Source: Pipra filicauda
Lineage: Eukaryota; Chordata; Aves; Passeriformes; Pipridae
NCBI RefSeq assembly: GCF_003945595.2
Contig: NW_024104321.1
Coordinates: forward strand, 558,001 to 622,000
Reading direction: 5' to 3'
Length of the DNA stretch: 64,000 nt
The notes below the pieces were generated by a model. The model made no database searches. It was given only the letters and a program-made list of their open reading frames with translations, and was not told where the DNA came from. This document shows, in pieces, positions 49,111 through 62,300 of the stretch (position 1 is the stretch's first letter; each line of letters opens with the position of its first letter). A program made the translations under genes and the position numbers.

Positions 49111-52100
49111 ATACAAATAAATTTTAAGATGCAGTTGTTCAGTTTATGAAAGTTTGGCAGAATTGTCTATTCATTTATCCAGTTCTAAATTCCTCTGTTT
49201 CCCAAATTTTATAGACTTGCTACAATAATAGCATAATTAACACTTTAAGCACTAAGATTCAGAGACTTCATCAAACATCAGCCACAAGTAAAATCTCTGG
49301 CAATTTCAACATTGTGTTATTGTCTATTTGTTGACTTCAAGCAGACTTTTCGTGTATTAATCTCCCAGGTTCAGGGCAACCTGTATAAACCCAAAAATTA
49401 AGGTTATAATCTTAACAAGGAATTAAAATTGAGAAGAAAGATACTTAGTTTCAAACCAAAATGTCGTCTTTTCACATTGAGAATCTGAGTTCCACGTCAG
49501 AAACGTTCCTTTTACAGCGCATACACCAAAATGTGCTTTCCCTCTGTTAATTGTACATTAGAATGAATTCTTCTGCATAGACACTGGTAAGTCCTGGAGC
49601 CTGAGAAGAATTGGAGTTGTGTTTAATTTTCTCTTCATACTCTCCATTTTCCTTCCTTATCTTTCTTGGCACCTTTAGACACAAGATTCAATGGCCTGCC
49701 TAGAACCCTTGTGGGGTGGTAGCAGGATCTCAGTGGCAGGCTGCTGGGAGACACTCCCAGTCCCCTCTCCTCACACCTTGGCTCTGCAGCTGAGAGGGTG
49801 TCTCCAAGAGATGCAGCTCTTCACCTCTTGCAGCTCTCATTTTCTTATATATTCTTATATCCATCACTGGTCCCATGAAATGCATATCCTGAGGTCCGAA
49901 CAACTTTTCTCACTTTGAGAGCTATTCATGAGCAATTTTTTTCTTATAAGGGCCTTGAAAATGTAAACCAGTCACAATACTTTCCTTTTATTATTAATCT
50001 GTCTGCAGAAGCCAACTTCTGTACGTTTCTGCATGTGTTTTAATTCTCTTATGAACTAGAAGAAGACCTCTATTGAAATCGTTGCCCAAAATTTAAACCC
50101 AAAGCTTGTTGGTAGTGTGGAGCCTCTGTCAGCAGGTAGACCATATTTACACCACACTGTCTTTACAGTAGACCCTCCAAAGAGAGCGCAGAGGACAATG
50201 TTAAAAGGCATTGAACAGGATAAAGGGAGGAACAAAAATAGCACAAGGGAATTCTTTATTAAAATTCTACCAATCTTGAAGAAAAGCCAGAGAAGCTGAA
50301 AGCTGAAGAAAGATATCTGGCTGGAGGGTCAAAAACTGTTAATGATTGACTGCCATGTTCCCTGGCAGAGGTCCACCATGGACCACTCACCATCTCTTGA
50401 CTCTGCACACTCAGACTTCACTGAACTGGGGCAAACCATAGTCGTGCTCTGTAACTGGGGCTATCTGCCCAAGCTACAGTCTCTCCCTGGTACCCTTCAT
50501 ATAAACGAGACTGACTAACTGTCCTTTGGCCATGAAGACCATTGCTGACCATCTGGAGATTCCTTAAGTCTCAATGGTCTCAGAGTTTCAGCCATAGGTT
50601 TCCTTCCAGAGTATGTCTGGTGAGCCAAACTCCTGTGAGGAACTCATCCCCATCACTGCAGTCAGATAGCTCCCTGGACTCATCTGTTTTGGGCTTCCCC
50701 ATCTGGCGCCCTGTTACTCCTTACTGGAGGTTGGTTACCAGCCAACATGTTGTCCCAGGGGACTTCAACATAGTCAAGCCGTTACAGCTCTTCCTACTTA
50801 CTATTTTACCTCTCCCTTGAAATTTCATTCTGGCACCAACGCAACTCTCAGGGCACAATGAAGCCCCTCCTTAAGAAGGGAAGACACCCTGGAGACATAC
50901 ACAGCACTGCAATGTGAAAAAATGACTGTAAGCTGTATGTAGGCAGGGTCTAACTGGTCACAGAAACCTTCAAAACTGTGGGAGGACATGAAATGAATGA
51001 GGCAAACTGAAGGATCCTAAGTATTTCAGGACTTTCTTTTCTTTAAGAGTGAGGTTGACTGCTTGGCAGTTTTCACAAAGTTCTCACACAGCTATGTTTA
51101 GGACTGGAGAGAAGCCAGCTCTCCATTGTTCAAGTTCACATTTCATCTGACTTGATGGAAATTCACACTTTGTGAATAAGGTTGTTTTATCAACTGAACC
51201 TCATTGTGGGACTTTGGTAAAAAAGGCCATAAGTCACAGGAGAGTTCAGAAACAAGAAAGTACTTAAAATAAACACTTTTACCAAGCAGACTCAATTTTT
51301 TTAAGAGTCTCTTTTTTTTAATGGACAAATGGTAAATCTCAATTTGCTGCGTATTCCTATTACTACTTCTGACTGGAGAATACAGGAGGCAAGGATGCTC
51401 AGCAATAAAAAATAACAGCTAAAAAATAAAATAACTCTATTCAAGTCCCTGGGAAGGATCTGTAGGAACCGTGAGCAAAGGGACTTTCCTGCAAAACATG
51501 ATTCAGCCTTCAAGCACATGCATGGCTCTGAGCAGCGTCGCTTGGTTTTACTTTGGTCTATGCAGCACCTGAAGCAGGGAAGGGGAGAGCAGACAGTGGT
51601 CAGAAGAGTGAGAAGATATATTTTATTCCAAGCGGGCTCAATGGCTGCTCCTCATACATGCAACTACCTCCATGTTCTGAGCCACCAGCTATAATCAAGC
51701 AAGCAGGAGAGAAGACAGGATTTCTCAGGCACTTTTTCCCCCTCCCAAGAATCTTAGCCAAAGGATCTAAGAAATGAGGCCCATGTGTAACATGAAACCC
51801 CAGAAATTTCCAATATTTGGATTTGGGTTCATTTCAAACGATTATTCTCATACTGGTTCACTAATTTATTATTGTTTTGCACATTTATTCCAAGCTGCAT
51901 GAGGCCTTTTATAGAGGTATAGGATACGTTCTCCCAAGCTCCTATTAACACTAATGGGCATTATGCAGGTGCTTTAGCACAGCCTTCACCTTACGGCGTT
52001 TTTGTTACCTTAACTATTGGAAAGTGCATTGCTGTGTACACTGGGTGCCAATTGTGTTTGCGAGAGGTAGGAAATTACCAAGTACAGAATTAGCCCCCGC

Positions 52101-53848
52101 CTGAGCCACATGTATGAGTTATTTGGAAAATATTTGTTTAGTTGCCTTGGAAATAAATAGCTAAAACTTAAGAACGGATTTTTAAGAGGACTTGCTAACA
52201 TGCTCCTAGATGTCCCCTATGGAATCCTGGTAAGAGCAAAATGTTTTTCCCCTGATCCACTGGCTGATATGATTTGAAGTGAATGTGTAAAACTTCCCAG
52301 CACATCATTTTGTTGAGGATATTTTTACTAAAGCTCATTATATTTTTAAATATATTTTCTTGCTCTAATTTTCCTGTAGCAAGATGAACTATGAGTCAGT
52401 CCAAATGAGATTTAAAATAGGTCTCAATTTTCTATGCATGTAACTGCTCTTAATTGCACAGAACAAGTTTAGACTGGCTCTGTCCAATTAAGACAAAAGG
52501 AGAAAAGGATAATTAAAAATAAATCATAACAATCAAAAGTTGCATTTGCAATTTAGCTTTAGATGCTCCCTCCTCCCACATTTTTGAAGTAATGCTTAAA
52601 AGAAATGGCACAGAATCTTAAAGATGCATTGTCCCAGATCTGGCAAAGCAAATGTACCTGTCTTTGTCAGGCTAAAAGTACCTATTTCCCTGATCAGATC
52701 GAACTTAATTGTGTGTAGAATTTAAATATTCCTTAATTATATCTTTGTCTTAATTTTTTTTCATATGACCTTGGATATGCTTTTGTTATTTAAATATGTT
52801 TTACAGAGAGTGTCTTCAGGAATAACTCACAGATATCTGCTTGGTATTTTCAAGTTTGGGAAGGGAGGAAGGAGCAATTTCTGAAAGATACAGTTTGCTT
52901 TCAAAAGACAATGTTTTGCGTGATTATTTCTTCAGGAGAATTAGTCCTGTGATCTCCCAGCTGTGATAAGAAGTATTTTTTGAATAATGTATATTTATAT
53001 GTATGAACACTGTTTCTAAAACACACGTAGAACAAATCAAAAGCCACTGGCTAATGCGCAAGGTACTGAACTGATTTTAAAAGAGCAGTTTACAATTCAG
53101 AACCATACTGTCCATGAGAGATTTGTTGCAAAATATTCATCAGGTTGCAGTACTACAGTGCAGACTAAGGAATGAATTTTACTTGCTCTTCATTATCAAT
53201 GTGTCATTGCTTTTGAGAGAGCCAGAATAAATCAGTTTGATTTCTCTCTGACTACAGTTTTTGGCATACTTGAGAGATATAAAAGCAGGTGGCATCAAAT
53301 ACATGGAGTTAAGAATTGTTCCATTCTGTTTTCCTGGGGTAGGCTCCATCTCACCTGAGATAAATCACCAGGAAATCACACATCTGTTGTAATTTCATTG
53401 ACTGTTCTGTCTAGGAGGAAAGGCCTCATTCTGGAGTCAGTATCTAAACTAAGTAACTGATACATCAATAGATCACTGAGGGTTAGGTAAATCCCAACTT
53501 TTGACTCCATAAAGCAGTAAATGCTTTATGTGATATTTCTGCAAACGAGCCTCAGGGTGTCTGAAATCAGTCAGCTTATCTTTTATGCTTCCTTACAACT
53601 TATGTTAAAACTTCAAAGACAGGGAAGCACCATCAGAGAAAGAATGCACTCCTGATACTTAATTATGTGTAGTTTACAAAGGAATCTATAAGATCACTAT
53701 TCACATATGCTCTCTTATAACTAGACATCATTCTAGCTCTAAAATTTTGCTGTTCATCTTAGTTCACTTCCTATAACCACACTAATGCATTAAACACTTA
53801 GGAAGCAAATAAAATTTATTTTGAAGAATAATATGTACAGTACAGAAG
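49111..53848. other. unique non-coding sequence, no gene seen
   Basis: No exon, RNA gene or transposon recognised. 52360-52800 is AT-rich with at least seven TAATT/AATTA homeodomain-type cores and little simple repeat, so it is a candidate conserved non-coding block (inference only). Confidence 0.5.
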
Positions 53849-53853
53849 TCAGT
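53849..53853. repeat. target-site duplication, left copy (TCAGT)
   Basis: Pairs with CCAGT at 54453-54457, four of five bases matching. A 5-bp duplication fits ERVL-class integration. Confidence 0.6.
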
Positions 53854-54452
53854 TGTAGTGGGTTGGTTTTTTGGATTTTTTAGGCCTTCCTTAGCAACGG
53901 GGTCAGAAATCTAAGGAAGTATTCTATATCATCCCTTTCCATAACACAACATATAAAAAGGCACAGATAAGAGAGTTCGGTCTCTTCTGTCTTCTGGTGG
54001 CTGAAGGCGACAGGTCTCTCTGTAGACGGGCTTTGCTTGTATAGGCCAGGGCCTGCTGCTCAGACCTGCCATTATCTCCATTCCATTCGGGAGGCGTGGG
54101 GAGTTAGTTCTGCTGTCTCGTTCAGGGAGGTATTTAATTCATTTTTGTATTTATTTGCTAACTCTCTATTAACGGGTATATTTGGAGGATATTTGTTTTT
54201 AGTTTTTTTAATCTCTGTTTCCCTCTCCCTTTTCCCTTTTTTCCCCTTGGGAGCTCCCTATTGTGTATAATATATTCAAACTGTATATATAATTGTAAAT
54301 ATATGTAATATATATATTTGATATAATCCCATTTCGTTCAGACTTTTTCAATATTTTTCTGTGGTTCGGGTTTTTTTTCCCTCACTTGGAGAGAGCAGGA
54401 GGGGGGAGGAGACAGTTTGGACTTGGTGGGAGAGCCAGGCCAAACTGATACA
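53854..54452 (+). mobile_element. solo LTR, probably ERVL-type, about 599 bp
   Basis: Begins TGTAGTGGGTTGG and ends AAACTGATACA, giving TG...CA ends with TGTA/TACA inverted termini, and is flanked by a near-perfect 5-bp duplication. The start closely resembles LTR starts I associate with passerine ERVL families. A TATA box (TATAAAAA) is at 53952-53959, about 100 bp in. The 3' half has a T-rich part and an AT-rich run (54260-54330), then a G-rich end. I see no AATAAA. No viral internal sequence flanks it, so it is a solo LTR. The small frames inside it are not genes. The class call is moderate; boundaries are well supported. Confidence 0.8.
53952..53959 (+). promoter_or_regulatory. LTR TATA box
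   Basis: TATAAAAA followed by G/C-containing sequence, the only clear TATA box in the upstream part of the LTR. Confidence 0.55.
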
Positions 54453-54457
54453 CCAGT
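54453..54457. repeat. target-site duplication, right copy (CCAGT)
   Basis: Matches 53849-53853 at four of five positions, with the mismatch explained by later mutation. Confidence 0.6.
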
Positions 54458-55317
54458 ATCTTGTATCAGTCCTGCAGAAAAATATGAGCAAAAGATATTC
54501 TCACTTCCCTGAGAAAGCAAGACTTACATGAGACCTATATTTTTGTCTATTTATGCCTATGAGATGCATTTTTCTCCCATTCTGCTTATTGTTTTCCTTT
54601 CTTCTTGCTCTTCTCAGTGAAATGCACGGCTCTAACCCTTCACTGGGACAGCATTATCCAATACTGAAGCTAACAGCATCACCTCCGTGACAGTCCCAAG
54701 CTCTGTTGGCCCCAAGCTTGCTCCTGAGCTCGGGTCTAGCATGTGGTGGGGTGTTACACTATGATACCAGCTGAGCCATTGAGCCAGAATAAACAGAATG
54801 CATTTTAACATAAAGGAATATAGTACAAGAAATATATTCTCAAGTCTTGGAACTGTAACCATGTGTTACCATATTGTCTTCCTTCTGCTCCTTCTGTTTC
54901 TTATTTTCACACATTGCTCCATTCTTTTGCAAATCTTTCCTCACAGAATGTTAAGAAACTGAGATCTACCTTAACTAAAAGCTGTTCTGCTTTACATCAT
55001 ATTCATGTTGTTGGACTGGTTGCTACCTTTCATCTTTCACTTTTCTCATGGCTCTCAACATTTTATATCTATCTCAACTTAGCTCCATCTACTATTTCTT
55101 ATCCCTTCTTTTTGCCTGCTGTGACAGTTCCCTAATTATTTCTTTGTGCTTGACCATATATTCTGACTTAGACTGGCATTACAATTGATAGAGCTATCAT
55201 ATATCTCTGCAATTTTGAGATAGAAAAAGATCGGGCTAGATTCCATTTCCTTGCCAATATATTATTTCCTTGGCTTTGTCTCTTACAATGTTTTCCACAC
55301 TTCATTTTAGACAGTTT
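54458..55317. other. unique non-coding sequence, no gene seen
   Basis: Nothing recognised. 54870-55140 is pyrimidine-rich on the plus strand. Confidence 0.5.
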
Positions 55318-55504
55318 CAGTGAGTAGTTCTCAAAGTGTGGTCCACAAATAACCATTTGACAGCAATGCCATGGTACGTGGTCAATGAGCCATGTTGCCT
55401 TTAACGGTGTTTTCAGTTAATATTTTGATGATATATGTGCACAGAGGTACTTGGGAAATTCAGTGATGACCAGTCTGGAGCACAGAGGTTTGCTGAACTG
55501 CTAT
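55318..55504. mobile_element. possible hAT (Charlie-like) MITE remnant
   Basis: The left end reads CAGTGAGTAGTTCTCAAAG followed by TGTGGTCCAC, a form typical of hAT/Charlie terminal inverted repeats. The right end reads GAGGTTTGCTGAACTGCTAT, roughly the reverse complement (AGTTC...CAAA shared). The length of about 187 bp suits a small non-autonomous hAT element. There is no coding sequence. Flanking 8-bp duplications are not clear, so age is great or the call is wrong. Confidence 0.4.
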
Positions 55505-58434
55505 CTTAAGCAATAGTTAACTCCATAGTTTCCCACTGACTGACTTCAGCCAAGGCATATTCTGCTGACGGAGTACATGCTGATGAGGGTGGTATTTTAA
55601 AATTAGAACAGACAGCACCTCCTCTGCCACTACAAATCTGCCCACTGGAAGTTTCTTTTGCTTCTGGGGGACATAAAGAGAAATTGCCTGGTGGTGTGAT
55701 CACATCAGCTCACACAAAAGCCAGTAGCCGTTATATATCTGACTCCTTGTATTGAAGTCTGACCCGTATTCCCAGAGAAACAAACATCCTATGACACAGA
55801 CATGCATTTCTGTAAAATCCTAAAATATTCAAAGAATTACATTGCCTGTCCAGAGACATGTTTTTTGGCTAAGGAGCTGCCACTCTTTGCCATCTCCTTT
55901 TCATTCTTTAGGGAAACACAGTAGGAATGAAGCCTCAGGTGATGGAATGGGATAGCTGCTGCCTGTGCTACTGCTTGTTCCCCAGTCATCTCCACAGTCA
56001 CACACAGCACTCGCAGGCAGGGACATAGTAGAGCCCCAAGCCAACTGGACTACTGGGGTATCCTCACTGGCTCTGCAGTCTCCAAACCATTCCAAGGAAT
56101 GGAAGAAATACGCAATTCTGTGAAACTGTAAAAGATAGATATGCCTTTTGTTAAGCTGTTGGGAATGAAAAATAGGTTAAGAATAAGCGCCCAGAAACTG
56201 TTATTTTATTCCTATCGGAAATCTCCCGAGAGCATCTTTGCTAGCTTAATTTATCTAAGGGAAAACTAAAATGGATTCTGCTTGCCTCCTCCCCACCTCC
56301 CCTTTTTTCATATAAGAAAAGCTTGCTTATAAAAAGAAAAAAAATTAGATCAGCAGCAGGCAACTTGGAATATCACTGCATGCTGAAAAACTTGTCAGTA
56401 TCCCACTAAAAACTGTTGTGAAATTTCTGTGAGTGTTCAGAAAGGGTGAAGGGGGAGGCTGCGTTCAGTTTCATTGTAATTCATACTTAAAAGAAAAATT
56501 GTTCACTAAATGCTCTTTCTTTAAAAAATCACTGTGAAATTAAAAAAAAAAATAAAAGAGAGGGGAATTCTAATTATTTTATTTATTTCTCTTCATATCT
56601 ATTGTTGATTATGATTTTTTGCAATGGTCATAAATTATATACTGTATTTCTGAGCTGTGCTTGTTCCTGTCCTGACTTATGTTAATCAATGTTTTTGTTA
56701 CCACACATCCTGAATATTGCATTTCTCTGGTGGCTGGCTTATCATCATCTATAATTATTCCAACTCCCAATTAGGTCTGAACTATTCTGTAGCGTTATTT
56801 ACTTGCTTCTAGCAATGAGACAACATGCTACATCCTTTTTTTCTAGGTTGGTGCTTAAAACAAATTTCATTAAAATTCCCCTGTTGATATTAGAGTAATT
56901 TCTTGTCCTCCTCATTGTCCAGGTCACTGTACCTGAGGCTTTCTTGACCTTTTATTCTCCGTTTTACTTTTTATATCTATATCATTTATACAGTTGTTTC
57001 TATACCAAATTCAACAGTTACTTAATACTTGAAATAACCTCCGTGCATACAGTGAATGCCCTGCATGACACAATAGCCCTATAAACAATGTCACATAACC
57101 GCACAGCCCATCAAATCAGGAGGTTTCTTTTGTGAATGGTTTTTGAGTCATATTGCCTGAAATCCTGATTACCCAGGAGTATACTTGCACTTTCTAACAT
57201 CCCAATACCAAATATGGAAGTAATGTAGAAAAATCTAACAGAATAGGAGCTGGAGAGAGACACAAATGGTTGAAAATGATTAAACAAGCCCTGTTGGTGG
57301 CCTGCGGATGTTTATGATTAATGTAGATTTAATCATCAGCATGTAATAAAAATTCATCTCTTCTAATTGGCTTTTTTTATTGATGCTTCTGTTGCTGAGA
57401 AAAAACATGTATTTCTTTGTATTAATGTTCCGAATTCTGCAATACAGTACAGCTAGGATGTGTGCAAGAGAACACATTCACTCACTATCTATTTTAAAAT
57501 GTTTCTCCAATAAAAACAGTCATCACTTTATGATCTAAGGAAACAAAAGAACCTGCAACACCTTTTTTGTCTCTCTAATTATTTTGTACTGCATTGATTT
57601 TAAATGAATCTGAATACAGGCTACAAATCCTGGCTTTGGGGACTGTTGAGGAAATGAAAGCCTTCACTGATCTGAATGAGAACAAACATGATAAAGGCAT
57701 GAGGCAGGCTGATAAAAGACAACACCACTCAGAAAGAAGCAAGCCTTTTAAGAAATGTCAGATGATTATTTATTATTTCAACTGCAGTATCTTAAGCACT
57801 CCAGTCATGGTGCCATCTCACCAGGTATTATAAAAGTAATTAACAGAGCAGAAAACCCTTACTGAGAACTCAACAATAAGGTTATAGTTTCTGAATGTTT
57901 TATTCCTACTTCTTTTTTTTGTTGTTGTTTTGTTGTCACAGAAAAGCTTCAAAGATTTGAAGTTTCAGAATTATTGTCTTCCGTATAGACTCTGTGCTCT
58001 CTCCTCTGCAAATGTCTGTGAGCTGCTTTTGTGGTTCCATAACACATCATGTGTTTCCTTCTACTCTAAAAGATAATTTACAATAATAATAAAAAGTAAG
58101 AAAGGAACAATAAATGTATAACAACCCTAATCGGTAAACATTATTTCCCTCAGCAATAATCAGTGCAGTATACCATTGATGTACAAATCAATGTGTACAT
58201 CTCCTTTCAATTACCAACTGATTCTGTATGGCTTCCCCCTCTACAAGAGCTTATTTGTTAATAAAATGAAATGTGAGCAAGTGTTTGAAAATCTCTCTGT
58301 GTGTAGCGAAAAATAAAAGATTATAGGACTGTTAGAGAAAACCATGCAGGTTTCAGGACCACTTTTTTCCTACTTTGTAAACATGTTCTTAAGGGTAGAA
58401 ACAAGAGCAAATTGTTTTCAAGTAGAGATGTCCA
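55505..58434. other. unique non-coding sequence, no gene seen
   Basis: AT-rich, with an A run at 56541-56551. No exon, RNA gene or transposon recognised. Confidence 0.5.
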
Positions 58435-58830
58435 CTAAAGGACAGGATTTGGAAGGGTGTATTCAACATTATGAGGTTCCACAGCACCTGATGATTTTTG
58501 GCAGACGTACATTTTGATCAGAGCTATTGGGGTTTTCTTTTCCTCCTCATCACACGGCACCAGCTGCATGTGGGGGTCTGAGCACGCCATCCTAGCCCTC
58601 ATTTCTCCAATGAAGCCACCACTACTGTGAGTTCTTGTATCCAGGCTGCTCCACGCCCCCGCTGACTGCCTGCCCATAGCAAAGGCAGGGGGACCCGCCC
58701 ACGCTGGCCATGCCTGTGGTCCCTGCCGTGGGTGCCTGTCAGTCAGGTGGGTGTGCGGGAGGTCAGGCCATGCCATCAGCAGCCTTATTCTGCTCAGCGT
58801 GACACGGCCTCTGCAGAACAACCAGGACGG
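58435..58830 (-). other. GC-rich patch with a 128-codon minus-strand frame, unrecognised
   Basis: 58540-58830 is much more GC-rich than the rest of the window outside transposons and has several CpG dinucleotides. The minus-strand frame 58821-58435 covers it. Its product begins MFCRGRVTLS, is rich in Ala, Pro, Gly and Trp in the first half, and has an acidic-basic patch DEEEKK later. I recognise no domain and see no signal peptide or membrane segment. It could be a composition-driven chance frame, a small CpG-rich regulatory patch or a decayed exon. Confidence 0.2.
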
Positions 58831-61779
58831 ATGGTTTTAAGTAATTGCTCTGACATAGACTGATTACTACAGTAACAACAGTCGGTTTTAGTTAAGGAGT
58901 AGCTTTGGCATATGGTATGCATTTGGCGGGCTGGGGGGCGGGAATACGAAAGCTTTTTTAATTTTACAGATTGCTTTATGTTTCAAAATGCTGGCGTTTT
59001 CTTTTCCTTGGCTTTATTTAGAAAATATCAACAACAGGCATCTGAAGGAAAAAATTAACAAATATTGTTACAACTAAATGAATTCTAAGCAACATATATC
59101 ACAGCTGTTAGGATATGCCGTACAATCACAAATTAGTCATCGTTGTTTGCAGGAAATGCAACATTTCACCTCATAAACTTTCAGCTAAATTTTACCTATT
59201 GGTAAAATCCAGTTGGAGCCAAATTTCAAGTTGAACCTGGAGTTACTGTTATATACTGAGGCCTGCAAGTCTGTGCAGCCTAATTCAGGGGGTTTTTTTG
59301 CCACTGAAATACTACTTACACTGTGTTTGTGGTTTTTACATGCCTGATCCTTACTCACAAAAGCAGCTTCTGCTCCAGGTAGCGGTAGATGGACACCTGT
59401 TGGGATGGGAAAACACATCAAACCATGCAGTCATCTAATCTCCTTTTTTTTTTTTTCGAGGTCCTTCATGCCTAGATATACAGAGAGATATTTTCCCCCA
59501 AATTAATCCTTCCCATGAACTAATATTTAAAAAAATGCTTGACAAACAGCCATTATCATCTTAAGAGTCTATGTTGAATATTGCAAGGTATCAGTCTAAC
59601 TGTACTGCATGTATTTTAGATCACTTTTGGTTAGCAAGAGGAACACCAACAGGCCTTTTTCTTTCTCTTTTTTAATACCTAGAGATTAACTGTTCTGTGC
59701 TGAGTACAGATATGACCCTCTTCTATCTCTATTCAGATCAAAATATGCATAGTCCTGAAACAGAAAGGTAAAGAGTGATTTTTTTAATGGTTTATATAGC
59801 AGTGTATGAAATAATATATTCTAAGGCAAATTCTTGCTCACCTTAATCATGTAATAGTAAATGAATATTCTGGAGGTCCTTTTATCGAGGTTTCCTTTGA
59901 AATGCAATGTTAGTGAGATAACTCAGAAACACTTTCACCTTCAAATAAAAAGATATTTTCTAAACATAAAAATGTTCAAAAATCTAATTTCACATAAGAT
60001 AAGATAAAATATAAGGGAATAAAAATAGAGTAATAATGTCACAATCTGGGAGGAGGAAAATAAAATAAAGAAAATTATTATCTGAAGGACATTGCATTCT
60101 TTTTTTTTGCTCTCTGTGTGATCATTTTTCTCTTCTCAGCCTCTTTGGATAAAGTTTTAAACCACCAATTTGCAAGCACTTTGAAATTTATTCTTTGTGA
60201 AAGGTAGCATGTTAAAAAATTCACAGGAGATTGCAGGTTTTTGAGTCCATTTCCGGCCTGCTTTTTTTCATTCTCAGACATGTTGTGAAACAGTTAAAAG
60301 TGGAATTAAAGCAATTTCTATTGTAGATCATTAACTTTTATTAAATTAGACTTGAATTATTTATGATGTGAACTGTTTGATCTATACTATATCTGCCATG
60401 GAAGAAAAAAATCTGGAAGGCTGAAACGTTATCACTGTTTTAAAAAAATCAGAACTCTCTCAAAAAGGAAACAAGTCCTCATGCTGTTTGAGTGTTAAGA
60501 CTTCTGTGCTAAATACCGAGACAAGTCTGTGTTGTTTCTCAGATCTGGGTTCTGTGTTTGGATTGCCGAATTAGGTGCAAAATAATTGGCATGAAATAAA
60601 ATTGAGTGTACATCTGAAGAGCCTCCTGCTCACATTTTATAAGATTAGTTAGTATATCTGGAAAAATACATTAAATGAGATTTTTTTTTCCATATCTAGT
60701 AAACACCATTTCTTGAAAAAAAACCCCTTCCTGTGATTCACAAAATCAGCTATGTAATTGTACACCTGTGACAGGTCAAGCGCAGGCCAGAATATACACT
60801 TTATAAAATTCAAATATCATTACATAGAAGTTAGTTATATACATTAGAAATTAGCCTAATTTTATTATGTCATTTCAAGATGTGGTGAAAGAAAACAATA
60901 TCGTTAAAATCACCTATACAATGGTATAAAAGCTTGGGTAAGTCCATGTATTGTTAAATATAATGTGGAATAAATATGATTACCCATGAGATATGCTCTG
61001 TGTATTTCATTATTTTAAGGTAAACAAATTCAATAAATGGCATGATGAATTAAAATGCTTGGTTTTCTTATTTTCATCCCATAATACCATCCCGGATAGA
61101 CTTTCACGTTCCCTCAGCTGATAGAAAGAGTGAAATCCTGTTCTCAGGAACATCTGTGTCTCCCATCGGACTTCATCACTGACGTCCTGAGTCCAGCAGC
61201 TAATGCATGACCCTGTCCCAGTAAAGCCCATTCTGAACATCGAACACTGCTGAGAGCAGCAGCCCGTACCCACCCGCATCCAAGCGCAGTCTCAGCAATA
61301 GCACAGCCCTCATAAAAGCACAGCCTTAAACAGGAGAAGCTAATGACTAAAAGGATGTATTTGAAAACTCAGTGCCATCCAGAGCATGCAGGGAAACTTT
61401 AAAACACTAATCTGAGGAAATGATAAATGACGCCACTTTTCAGAGAAGCGGGGTCTGCAGCCCAAAATCTCATTCTTGCAGCAATAACACCCCAACACCC
61501 CCATGCAGACCGTGGGTTTGGCTCTGTGTAGGGCCCAAAAGCTGTGCCATGGCAATATTTACACATTGAATGGGATCTCTGGGAGGCTAACAGATGTAAA
61601 GTTGCAAATCTTTTCATGTGAATAAACCTTTTCTTGTGGGAAACTGGCTCTCCCGCAGGTTATCCCATACTTACAAGAAAGTAATACTAAAGTATATTAA
61701 TTGCAAAAGACTCTTCGGGGGTGGGATGAAGTATGTTCTAATTTACTGAAGGTTCAAGTAAAAAGTCACATTAGATTGT
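58831..61779. other. unique non-coding sequence, no gene seen
   Basis: Nothing recognised. A T run is at 59443-59456. 61060-61330 is somewhat more GC-rich, with short minus-strand frames lacking motifs. Confidence 0.5.
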
Positions 61780-62300
61780 TGAAAGTTAATTTCCCTTTAG
61801 CTGGCTCACTTGATGATCTTTTTTTTGTTCCAGTTACCTATTTAATAATGCATCTATGCATATATCACCTCTATTATTAATAGTAAATGTGCATTTCAAC
61901 ATGTCAAGATTTCCTAGCCCCACTTTTGCAAAATTTTTTCTTCCAATATAAAAAAGCAAAGGCATTTCCTAGGGCACATGCTGCCAGACACCCAGCATTT
62001 ATCTTATCTTAGTTGATGACTTTCCTTTTATCCTGAAATGATTTGACAATGACTCTATGATTTCCTGTACAAATTACCCTTTGAAAGTGGCAGTGGCGCT
62101 TGGCAGCGATCTTCACTTAATTACTGAGTGGATTATTAGCATACGGCTTTTTTTCACCCCTTCATTTCTTTATATCTTCTAGATTGCGCTGACAGTTCCC
62201 TTTCATTGCGTGCTTTAACTCACTGAATACTAAACATTATGCAGATTGCAGCTGAGAAGTACCCAGTCTACTCCAGCCCTCTTCCCCCACTGTCTGTGCT
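61780..62300. promoter_or_regulatory. candidate conserved non-coding block
   Basis: Low in simple repeats, with TAATAATGCAT, ATTATTAATAG, TTAATTACT and ATTATTAGCAT homeodomain-type words and a double GATA word (TTATCTTATCTTAG at about 62001-62014). Density of such words is the only evidence; conservation was not tested. Confidence 0.2.

Noticed and set aside
54037..54270. 77-codon plus-strand frame
   Set aside because: Inside the ERVL-like solo LTR, which carries no genes.
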